In this document: piece after piece, positions 1-6,447 of the stretch
Layout: the number at the start of each line of letters is the position of its first letter
How positions within the stretch are numbered: position 1 is the stretch's first letter
IMG/VR virus record: IMGVR_UViG_3300046167_000611
Location: 1 to 29,793 of that record
Source: a virus
Length of the DNA stretch: 29,793 bases
Reading direction: 5' to 3' (one strand)
Notes under the pieces: generated by a model
What the model saw: the letters and a program-made list of their open reading frames with translations, nothing else
Database searches by the model: none
Told to the model about the DNA's origin: nothing
Made by a program: the position numbers and the translations under genes

Positions 1-1
1 A

Positions 2-370
2 GAACTAGTAGAAGACTTTTACGGTATAGACTTAGGTTTAAAATGTAGACAAACTATATATATAGAAGCCAGGGCTTTATACTACTATTTGTGTAGAAAT
101 TTAGGGCGCTATAGCTTAAATAAAATAGCGCAAAGTTTGGATAAAAACCACGCTACAGTAATGCACGCTTTAGCTGAATTACCATATATGCGAAAATTTA
201 ATAGCAAACTTGACGAAAATTTTTACGAACTTTACGAAATAGCAGAAGCTTTAGATAAGGAAAAAACAGACGAATTAACAATAGAACAACTAGTACAAAA
301 ATATAATAAACTACAAATAGACTACCAAGTAATAAAATACCGTCTGTTAAAATACGAGAATGTAATATAA
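2..370 (+). CDS. DnaA domain IV-like helix-turn-helix protein, 5' partial
   Basis: The reading frame is open from the first bases of the window to the stop at 370, so the gene begins upstream; the internal TTG at 89 is not a convincing start. The visible part (about 122 residues) has an N-terminal segment rich in Arg, Tyr and Leu (EARALYYYL) followed by SLNKIAQSLDKNHATVMHAL. This matches the DNA-binding domain IV of DnaA, whose signature has the form (D/N)H-x-TV-x-HA. The remaining 60 residues are charged and probably helical (KTDELTIEQLVQKYNKL) with no recognised domain. The family reads double-stranded DnaA-box-like sites. Here the protein has no visible AAA+ domain in the window, so it is either a free-standing domain IV protein binding a phage origin or a transcription regulator. 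It heads the replication cluster. Confidence 0.7.
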   Translation, partial: ELVEDFYGIDLGLKCRQTIYIEARALYYYLCRNLGRYSLNKIAQSLDKNHATVMHALAELPYMRKFNSKLDENFYELYEIAEALDKEKTDELTIEQLVQKYNKLQIDYQVIKYRLLKYENVI

Positions 371-376
371 CACAAT

Positions 377-424
377 GCCAAACCACTAACCAATATAGAT
401 ACCAAACCACTAACCAATATAGAT
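377..424 (+). repeat. 24-bp tandem duplication over a start codon
   Basis: Two head-to-tail 24-bp copies (377-400, 401-424) that differ at the first base, followed by a partial third copy (425-436) running into the next gene. The first copy follows an ATG at 375 that would encode only MPNH before a stop; the same four codons open the real gene at 423. Confidence 0.85.
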
Positions 425-791
425 GCCAAACCACTACCACAAATATTTAGGTCCAGAAGACAAGCTACAAAATGCTGTAATGCAGTATCTAGCGGCGCAA
501 TACCCAGAAGTATTAGCAGCGCATATTCCAAACGAAGGTAAGCGCACGCCTTTTGAAAGGTTTAAATTTAAGTATTTAGGTGGTAAGGCTGGTATACCAG
601 ACGTTATGGTATTTTGTCCTAGTGGCGATTATGTAGGACTGGCTATTGAACTAAAAGCTGGGCGTAATAAAATGACAGATGCACAAGAAAAATGGCTAAA
701 AGAACTTAGTTTAAATGGCTGGTCGGCGCACTGCTTAAATAGTTTTGTAGGTGTTAAAGAAGTAATAGATAAATATTTTAATAAAAATTAA
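423..791 (+). CDS. VRR-NUC domain nuclease
   Basis: A 122-residue protein covering a single VRR-NUC domain of the PD-(D/E)XK nuclease superfamily. The active-site pattern is visible: GIPDVMVF (catalytic Asp at about residue 60) followed about 15 residues later by IELKAG (E-x-K), then a helix MTDAQEKWLKEL typical of the family. An N-terminal helix (EDKLQNAVMQYLAAQYP) is also characteristic. Stand-alone phage VRR-NUC proteins are thought to act as structure-specific endonucleases, for example on replication or recombination junctions. The start at 423 sits at the end of a tandem duplication that supplied an earlier, aborted ATG at 375. Assignment to the family is secure; the substrate is not known. 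Confidence 0.88.
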   Translation: MPNHYHKYLGPEDKLQNAVMQYLAAQYPEVLAAHIPNEGKRTPFERFKFKYLGGKAGIPDVMVFCPSGDYVGLAIELKAGRNKMTDAQEKWLKELSLNGWSAHCLNSFVGVKEVIDKYFNKN

Positions 792-802
792 AAGTTTTAG
801 TA

Positions 803-1069
803 ATGAAATACAACGCCGTATACTTTGACGAAGAAAACCAGAAGGTACGCTGGACGCAAACAGCGCCAGAAGGGTTTAAATTTAACTACGAATACGTCGG
901 CAAAATGACGCGTATAGAATTTGATTTATTAGTAGAAGTACTATGGGAATTATACGAAGACGATAAAATAAAGTTTAGCGACTTTATAAGACACTTCGGC
1001 GAATTACGTACCTTTTTGCGACCAGATCAAAGGACTGACAGAATTAAAATAAAAACAGCTAACAAATGA
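803..1069 (+). CDS. hypothetical protein
   Basis: An 88-residue acidic protein starting with ATG 11 bp after the nuclease gene and ending in an ATGA overlap with the next small ORF. It begins with a beta-like segment (YNAVYFDEENQKVRWTQ) and continues into amphipathic helices rich in Glu, Asp, Phe and Leu, ending with a basic tail. I recognise no family motif. Position between a nuclease and a replication initiator suggests an accessory role in early DNA metabolism, which is inference from context only. Confidence 0.6.
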   Translation: MKYNAVYFDEENQKVRWTQTAPEGFKFNYEYVGKMTRIEFDLLVEVLWELYEDDKIKFSDFIRHFGELRTFLRPDQRTDRIKIKTANK

Positions 1070-1155
1070 ATAGATATATTAAACCAACAGCCTGGTTATT
1101 ATTAGGCTTGATAACAGTAACGCTATGGTACGGCGTTTATAAGGTGCTAACTTAG
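1066..1155 (+). CDS. tiny single-span membrane protein
   Basis: A 29-residue ORF overlapping the preceding stop (ATGA). After a short basic N-terminus (MNRYIKP) it is one hydrophobic stretch (TAWLLLGLITVTLWYGVYKV), so it would span a membrane once. Translational coupling to the upstream gene supports expression. Function unknown. Similar tiny hydrophobic ORFs occur at 2488, 12685 and 12762. Confidence 0.5.
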   Translation: MNRYIKPTAWLLLGLITVTLWYGVYKVLT

Positions 1156-1173
1156 AAACAGAAACAGTAACAA

Positions 1174-2053
1174 ATGAAACTAAACAGAATTATAAAGCCG
1201 TCGAAATTCGACCACTTTACTATAGTACCTAACGCTATATTTAGACACGAAGGTATAAGCCAACAGGCCACAGGGCTATACTGCTATTTATTTAGCCACA
1301 AAAGCGACCAGGATATAACTATAAATTTTATTACAAACCACTTTAAAAACGGTAGGGACGCTGTACGTAGCGCCATAGCTGAACTAGAACAGTTAGGCTA
1401 TTTACAACGTGAACAACTGCGCCAGAATGGTAAGATAGTAGCATATAACTATATACTAAAAGACGCACCGCTTACTGGAAAACCGTCGACTGGAAAACCG
1501 TCGACTGGAAAACCGTCGCCTGAAAATCCGATACAAAGTAATACTATAACTAGTATATCTATTAATAATACTCAATAAAAGAAATACTAGTACGAAGTCT
1601 GAAAATGTCGAAAAAGCCTACGAACACTTCGTACAACTTTTTCCTAAAAGGTATAGACCTAAAACGCCAGCCACTATAGAAAAATGGAAGGTTTGCCTGG
1701 ACCGTATCGAACGTATAGACGGCTACGACTTGCGTAAAGTTTATGAAGTTTGTAAACAGCTAAGACAGGACCAATTCTGGTCTGAAAACTTTTTAAGCGT
1801 TTTAAAGCTACGTAACAACGATAAAAACGGTATACGGTATGTAGACAGGTTTATGGAACGAAACGCGCTTAAAACGCGTCCTACGGCTTTAAACAAGCTA
1901 AAAGGCGTTAAAGACTTAGTACCGTATTTAGAAGGTAGTACTAAAATGGTAAAAGCATATACTAATAACGGCGTAATACAAGACTTTAATTTGCGTATGA
2001 ATTTAACGCCAGCAGAATATAAAGAAATAGTAGACTATGCACACAGCAAATAG
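1174..2053 (+). CDS. helix-turn-helix replication initiator/organizer, split by a +1 frameshift near 1550-1576
   Basis: The first frame (1174-1578, 134 residues) is a winged-helix domain: SKFDHFTIVPNAIFRH, then QQATGLYCYLFSH, and a recognition region DAVRSAIAELEQLGYLQREQ. It ends in a Lys/Pro linker made of TGKPS repeats. The stop at 1576-1578 is followed in the +1 frame by an open stretch to 2053 that has no ATG near its beginning. This stretch is a C-terminal domain (AYEHFVQLFPKRYRP, then QFWSENFLSVLKLR and GIRYVDRFMERN). The two halves together resemble phage replication initiators with an N-terminal wHTH and a DnaD/replisome-organizer-like C-terminus. Removing one base between 1550 and 1576 joins them into about 292 residues. 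It lies upstream of the primase-helicase, consistent with origin binding and helicase loading. Confidence 0.68.
1474..1518 (+). repeat. three 15-bp tandem repeats encoding TGKPS
   Basis: Three exact 15-bp units (1474-1488, 1489-1503, 1504-1518) in frame, giving three Thr-Gly-Lys-Pro-Ser units in the linker after the winged-helix domain. Such in-frame repeats can change linker length by slippage. Confidence 0.9.
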
Positions 2054-2462
2054 TATAGAAAAAATACACCTACTAGAACAGCAGCTAGTATTCCTACTGA
2101 ACCTAGACGACTGGCAGCTAGAATGGACTGGCGAAGACTACAGCCACTACGACGCTATAGGCTTAGATTTAAACGGTCAAAAATGTATAATAGAATTTAA
2201 GTTTAGACGTGAAACATATATAGACAAAATGCTAGAAGTATATAAATACCAGGCGCTACTAGACGTAGATATAGCTAAAAAGTACTACGCTGTAATAGAT
2301 TTTAAAGGCTGCTGGGTATTCGACCTAGATAGTATAGAATATACAAGCCAGACTATAAACAGCCCAAAACAGTCTATTTTTCGCGATAACAATAAAGTAG
2401 AAAAAGAAGTAATGATGCTAGAAAAAAGCAGCGCTGTAAAGCGTTATTTATATAAATTTTAA
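2037..2462 (+). CDS. PD-(D/E)XK nuclease-like protein
   Basis: A 141-residue protein whose ATG overlaps the end of the replication-initiator gene by 17 bp. The central part reads YSHYDAIGLDLNGQKCIIEFKFRRE. It fits a PD-(D/E)XK core: an Asp at the end of one strand (HYDAIG), then a hydrophobic strand ending in E-F-K. A following helix (YIDKMLEVYKYQALL) and a strand (KYYAVIDFKGCWVFDLD) fit the alpha-beta fold. It could be a small endonuclease acting on replication intermediates or a Holliday-junction-type enzyme. Fold class is moderately supported; specific function is not. Confidence 0.55.
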   Translation: MHTANSIEKIHLLEQQLVFLLNLDDWQLEWTGEDYSHYDAIGLDLNGQKCIIEFKFRRETYIDKMLEVYKYQALLDVDIAKKYYAVIDFKGCWVFDLDSIEYTSQTINSPKQSIFRDNNKVEKEVMMLEKSSAVKRYLYKF

Positions 2463-2487
2463 CTAATAAAAAACTAAATTTTCAAAT

Positions 2488-2601
2488 ATGAAGTTTAACA
2501 GAAACCATAAATTTTTACTAAAAGCAGCTGCTTATTTTGCTGCTATTTATATAATTACAGTACAAATACTAATTTTTGCACTAGATTATTTTGTAGGTTA
2601 G
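2488..2601 (+). CDS. tiny single-span membrane protein
   Basis: A 37-residue ORF between the nuclease-like gene and the primase-helicase. It has a basic N-terminus (MKFNRNHKF) followed by a continuous hydrophobic stretch (AAYFAAIYIITVQILIFAL), a topology expected for a single transmembrane helix with the N-terminus inside. An AT-rich leader precedes its ATG. Function unknown. Confidence 0.5.
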   Translation: MKFNRNHKFLLKAAAYFAAIYIITVQILIFALDYFVG

Positions 2602-2622
2602 CAAACGAAACAATAGAAACAA

Positions 2623-4308
2623 ATGGAATACAAACAGAAACTACAGGACCTAGGTATACACCTAACGGCTAACAGCGGCGAAACCAAAACAATATGCCCA
2701 AAATGTAGCCACACCAGAAAAAACAAAAGCGACAAATGTTTAAGCGTAAATATAGACGAAGGCGTATACAACTGCCATAACTGCGGCTATGCTGGTAACG
2801 TAAAATTTACGCCTAAAAAGGAATATACAAAGCCGCCAAAAGTAAACGCTGAACTAAACAACCGTATTATAGACTGGTTCGCTGGTAGGTCCATAACAGA
2901 ACCAACGCTAGTACACTGGAAAATAGGCGAAAGTTTAGAGTACATACCACAAGTACAGAAAAAACGGCGTACGATCAACTTTAATTATTTTAGGGAAGGC
3001 GAACTAATTAACGTTAAATATAGGGACGCTGAAAAAAACTTTAAAATGGTTTCTGGCGCTGAACTTATATTTTATGGTGTAGACAACCTAAAAGACAGAA
3101 AGCGCTGCTATATAGTAGAAGGCGAGATGGACGCGCTAAGCTTACACGAAGCTGGTTTATACAGCGTTTGTAGTGTACCTAACGGCGCCAGTAAAGGCAC
3201 GCAAAAGCTAGACTATTTAGACAACTGCTATAAGTACTTTGAAGACAAAGACGAAATAATACTATGCACCGATAACGACCAGCCAGGGTTACAGCTACGT
3301 AACGAACTAGCCAGAAGGTTAGGCGCTTACCGCTGTAAATACGTCGAGTTTGGCGATTACAAAGACGCTAACGAAGTTTTAATACAAAAAGGTGGCGAAA
3401 CCTTACGGCAAATTATTAGCGACGCTAAGAACTTCCCACTAGAAGGCGTACTAAACTTAAATAATATATGGAATAACGTACTAAACTATAACGAAAACGG
3501 TATAAAAAACTATAGTATAAACCTAGGCGAAAGCGACAACTACTTCAATATGGCCTTCGGAGAATGGACGGTAGTAACGGGTATACCCAACAGCGGAAAA
3601 AGTGATTTTATAGACCAGGTTTTAGTGAATATAGCTACTAAATACAATTTTAGATGCGCTATGTTTAGCCCAGAAAGCTACCCTTATGAAGGTCATATAA
3701 AGCGTATAGCTGACAAACTAAACGGTAAAAGCTGTAATACAGACGACCTAAATAATACAAAAGACTTTATAGAAGAACATTTTTACTGGATAAAAATAGA
3801 CTTAGAAAACCTAACGCTAAAAGGTATACTAGACGCGTTTAGGCAGCTGGTGTTTCAAAAAGGCGTAAACGTGCTAGTAATAGACCCCTGGAATATGTTA
3901 GACCACAGCGCCCAGCGCGACTTTACGTACATAGGTAAGCTACTAAGTGAAATAACGCAGTTTTGCCAGCAGACAAACACCCACCTATTCCTAGTAGCAC
4001 ACCCCAGAAAAATAGAAAGCGATAACGGCGTATTTAAAAAGCCTAACCTGTACGATATTAGCGGCAGTGCTGACTTCTATAATAAGGCGTATAACGGTCT
4101 AGTATGCTTTAGGTCTGTAGGTCAAAAGACAGAATACAAAAGCGACCTAGTAACCATATATGTCGAAAAAATAAAACGTAAAGAAAATGGGCAGCTGGGA
4201 CAATTTGACTTAGCGCCAGACTTCCATAACGGCGGCGTATATAAACCAATAGGCAAAGCCAGTAAAACTTTTGAAGTAATAAAAGACACTAACGTACCCT
4301 GGGACTAG
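2623..4308 (+). CDS. primase-helicase (T7 gp4/Twinkle type)
   Basis: A 561-residue bifunctional replication enzyme. Domains in order: a zinc-binding domain with two CxxC pairs (CPKC at about 24-27, CHNC at about 51-54) that reads single-stranded template; a TOPRIM primase core with YIVEGEMDAL, PNGASKGT and a CTDNDQPG acidic motif; a linker; and a RecA/DnaB-type helicase with Walker A GIPNSGKSDF, Walker B VLVIDPWNML and a conserved His segment (FLVAHPRK). It would unwind the fork and make primers, acting with the initiator encoded just upstream. A repeat array lies immediately after its stop. Length and motif order are as expected for the family. Confidence 0.93.
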   Translation: MEYKQKLQDLGIHLTANSGETKTICPKCSHTRKNKSDKCLSVNIDEGVYNCHNCGYAGNVKFTPKKEYTKPPKVNAELNNRIIDWFAGRSITEPTLVHWKIGESLEYIPQVQKKRRTINFNYFREGELINVKYRDAEKNFKMVSGAELIFYGVDNLKDRKRCYIVEGEMDALSLHEAGLYSVCSVPNGASKGTQKLDYLDNCYKYFEDKDEIILCTDNDQPGLQLRNELARRLGAYRCKYVEFGDYKDANEVLIQKGGETLRQIISDAKNFPLEGVLNLNNIWNNVLNYNENGIKNYSINLGESDNYFNMAFGEWTVVTGIPNSGKSDFIDQVLVNIATKYNFRCAMFSPESYPYEGHIKRIADKLNGKSCNTDDLNNTKDFIEEHFYWIKIDLENLTLKGILDAFRQLVFQKGVNVLVIDPWNMLDHSAQRDFTYIGKLLSEITQFCQQTNTHLFLVAHPRKIESDNGVFKKPNLYDISGSADFYNKAYNGLVCFRSVGQKTEYKSDLVTIYVEKIKRKENGQLGQFDLAPDFHNGGVYKPIGKASKTFEVIKDTNVPWD

Positions 4309-4310
4309 TA

Positions 4311-4361
4311 TAACATATAATTAACATAAACTAACATAAACTAACACAAATTAGCATAATG
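4311..4361 (+). repeat. iteron-like 10-bp repeats
   Basis: Five consecutive 10-bp units resembling TAACATAAAC: 4311-4320, then after one spacer base 4322-4331, 4332-4341 (these two identical), 4342-4351 and 4352-4361 (more diverged). Period is about one helical turn, all in the same orientation, in the only gap between primase-helicase and the next gene. This is the geometry of a protein-binding array or origin iterons; it could instead be a slippage product. Confidence 0.55.
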
Positions 4362-4565
4362 AATACAGACAAACACCAGGCTATGTCCTGGGCGCTTAAA
4401 AACGGTATAAAGATTTATACTGTAGCCACGCGTAAAGGGCTAGGAATAGTAATAGAAGACAACGGTAAAAAGGTCCGCAGCCCAGATTTATACACCAATA
4501 ATAAAGAAGCCAGCGCTAAAATATGGGAACTTTATACCTATCTTTATAAAAAATATAATAAATAA
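4359..4565 (+). CDS. hypothetical protein
   Basis: A 68-residue basic protein starting at the end of the repeat array. It shows an N-terminal helix (DKHQAMSWALKNG), two probable strands (KIYTVATRKGLGIVIEDNGKK) and a C-terminal helix rich in Tyr and Lys (AKIWELYTYLYKKY). No family motif is recognised. Small alpha-beta proteins of this size are common in phage early operons. Confidence 0.6.
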   Translation: MNTDKHQAMSWALKNGIKIYTVATRKGLGIVIEDNGKKVRSPDLYTNNKEASAKIWELYTYLYKKYNK

Positions 4566-4570
4566 ATACT

Positions 4571-4729
4571 ATGTTTTTAACTTTTTTTCCTATCTACGGC
4601 TGTACTGTTGGCGTATCTTATACCGATAGCTTTACACGCGGCGAAGAACCAACTAACCACAATACCCACCAGCTACAGTTATTATGCTTTTTATTCGGCG
4701 TAACTATAGGCTGGTATACTGATTTATAG
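4571..4729 (+). CDS. small hypothetical protein
   Basis: A 52-residue ORF that follows the previous gene after 5 bp. It has a short hydrophobic N-terminus (MFLTFFPIYGCTVGVSY), a polar middle, and a hydrophobic C-terminus (LQLLCFLFGVTIGWYTDL). Either hydrophobic part could associate with the membrane. No family recognised. The even spacing with neighbours argues for a real gene, but it is short. Confidence 0.4.
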   Translation: MFLTFFPIYGCTVGVSYTDSFTRGEEPTNHNTHQLQLLCFLFGVTIGWYTDL

Positions 4730-4732
4730 CAA

Positions 4733-4882
4733 ATGTCGAAACCAGATATACTATTAAAAAGGGACTTAGAACGGCTAAAACTAGAGAAGTCTGAACTGTA
4801 CCAAAGGGTTATACAACTGGAAGCCGAAAACGGTCTACTACGTACACAGATCAAAATAAAGTTTGGTCTAAAAGTAGAATAG
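4733..4882 (+). CDS. small coiled-coil protein
   Basis: A 49-residue ORF starting 3 bp after the previous stop. Nearly all of it forms a leucine-zipper-like heptad pattern (LLKRDLERLKLEKSELYQRV, then IQLEAENGLLRTQI), so it should form a short parallel coiled coil. It immediately precedes the packaging operon promoter. Its role is unknown. Confidence 0.5.
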   Translation: MSKPDILLKRDLERLKLEKSELYQRVIQLEAENGLLRTQIKIKFGLKVE

Positions 4883-4892
4883 CTTTTTTACG

Positions 4893-4900
4893 TACTTTTG
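4893..4900 (+). promoter_or_regulatory. putative promoter -7 box (TACTTTTG) before terminase
   Basis: TACTTTTG matches the Bacteroidota -7 consensus TAnnTTTG and lies 4 bp before the terminase small subunit ATG, preceded by a T-run. A transcript starting a few bases after the box would begin at or near the start codon. No clear -33 TTG element at the usual distance. Confidence 0.5.
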
Positions 4901-4904
4901 CAAT

Positions 4905-5259
4905 ATGGCTACACAAAATACACAACAGAAAAAAACCGCACTACTAGAAGCCTTAGAAAAAAGCTTAGGCGTAGTAACTACCGCTTGTAAGCAAGTGGGT
5001 ATAGCTAGGAAAACTTACTACCTATGGATAGCTAAAGACAAAGACTTTAAAGACGCTGTAGACGATATTAGCTAATGTAGCGCTGGACTTTGCAGAAAGT
5101 AAACTACATAATCTTATAACTGAAGAAAACCCTACAGCTATTATATTCTACCTAAAGACAAAAGGTAAGAAGCGCGGATATATAGAACGCCAAGAGATAG
5201 CCCACGACGGTAGTATAGAAAGCAAGCTAATCGAATGGAAGCCAGCAGACAAAAAGTAA
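4905..5259 (+). CDS. terminase small subunit (one-base insertion near 5069)
   Basis: The gene begins with ATG just after a promoter-like box. An N-terminal helix-turn-helix is visible ([20 protein letters not shown], then a [11 protein letters not shown] helix), the usual DNA-recognition domain of phage terminase small subunits. In the sequence as given the frame stops at about 5075. Removing one T of the TT at 5068-5069 continues it through [13 protein letters not shown] and [18 protein letters not shown] to a stop at 5257-5259, giving about 117 residues. The C-terminal [14 protein letters not shown] motif is typical of these proteins. It would bind the packaging site and regulate the large subunit, whose gene overlaps its end. 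Confidence 0.8.
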
Positions 5260-6420
5260 CAGAAAGCTGTAATATACAATTTTACCAAACCCTTAATAGT
5301 AAAGCCTAGAATAAAAATACACCAGGGCGGTACTAGAAGTGGTAAGACTTACGCTATATGTCAGTACCTAGTATACCGTATAACAACGGCGCAAAAGCCG
5401 CTTACAATTGATATAGTACGTAAAACGCTTCCAGCTATTAAAGGTTCTGTACAGCGCGACCTAATAGGAATACTACAGCGCCTAGGTATATACTACAAAG
5501 GCGTACATAACAAAAGCGAAAACACGTTTACGTATAACGGCTGTACTATATCGTTTTTGTCTGTAGACGAACCACAGAAAATACGCGGTAGGAAAGCGCG
5601 ATATATGTTTTATTAACGAGGCGAACGAATTACACTTTGAAGACCTTTAGACAGCTGAATATGCGTACAACAGAACAGCTTATAATTGACTTCAACCCTT
5701 CTGACCCTGTACACTGGCTATATACTGAACTAATAGATATAGAACGCGACGACGTCGAAACGTGGATAACAACCTATAAGGATAACAACTTTCTACCAGC
5801 AGAACTAGTACGCGAAATAGAACTACTAAGGGAACGCGACCCAGACTACTGGCGCGTCTTTGGCGAAGGGCAGCGCGCTGTATTTAGTAGCCGCCAGATA
5901 TTCCAGAACTGGACCCAGATACCTTACGCTGACTTCCCAGACCTAGGACTACCACCTAGGCTTAGACTTTGGCTTTACGAACGACCCTACAGCTATACTT
6001 AAAGTAGCTAAGAAGGGTAACAAGCTATACGTACACGAACTGCTATATAAGACTGGCTACACTAACCGCGATATAGCGGACTTTCTAAAGGCGCAAGGGT
6101 TAAACCATACGCTTACATTTTGCGATAGCGCCGAACCTAAAAGTATAGTAGAACTAAAGCAAATGGACTGCCTAGCTAAGCCAGCTGTAAAAGGCGCTGG
6201 TAGTATAACCGCTGGTATAAGTCTACTAAAGGAATTTGACGTAATAATAAGCCAAGAAAGTACTAACCTAATCAAAGAACAACAGAACTACTACTGGCAG
6301 CAGCTAAAGGACGGTACGGTAATAAACACGCCTATAGACAAACATAACCACCTTTGCGACGCGCTTAGATATAGTACATATAGTTTATATAAGAACCGTA
6401 ACGACTTTTTTGTAATTTAA
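5235..6420 (+). CDS. terminase large subunit (four one-base insertions)
   Basis: The packaging ATPase/nuclease is spread over several frames. Repairing single extra bases near 5264 (AAA), 5594 (AAA), 5644 (CC) and 5955 (CC) gives one frame of about 393 residues from the ATG at 5235, which overlaps the small-subunit gene. Visible motifs: Walker A GGTRSGKT at about residues 31-38; Walker [10 protein letters not shown]; motif III-like IIDFNPSDP; then the RNase-H-like nuclease with [23 protein letters not shown] and C-terminal [10 protein letters not shown]. All catalytic acidic residues expected for the two domains are present, so the enzyme would be functional once read in one frame. Confidence 0.85.
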
Positions 6421-6426
6421 AAATAG

Positions 6427-6434
6427 TAAATTTG
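6427..6434 (+). promoter_or_regulatory. putative late promoter box (TAAATTTG) before portal
   Basis: TAAATTTG fits TAnnTTTG and is followed by TAAAAAATTAAG and the portal ATG 13 bp downstream. The surrounding GTAAATTTGTAAAAA is identical at 17166-17180 upstream of the fibre gene. A TTTTTTG lies at 6406-6412, closer than the normal -33 spacing. Confidence 0.55.
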
Positions 6435-6447
6435 TAAAAAATTAAGT

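Noticed and set aside
377-424. Short repeats considered as a CRISPR array
   Set aside because: Only two full units with no spacers, overlapping a gene start.
4311-4361. Repeats considered as CRISPR or terminal repeats
   Set aside because: Units are 10 bp, contiguous and without spacers.
5594-5645. Programmed frameshifting in the terminase large subunit
   Set aside because: Several shifts close together, all in the + direction, not at conserved slip sites; insertion error or mutation is simpler.
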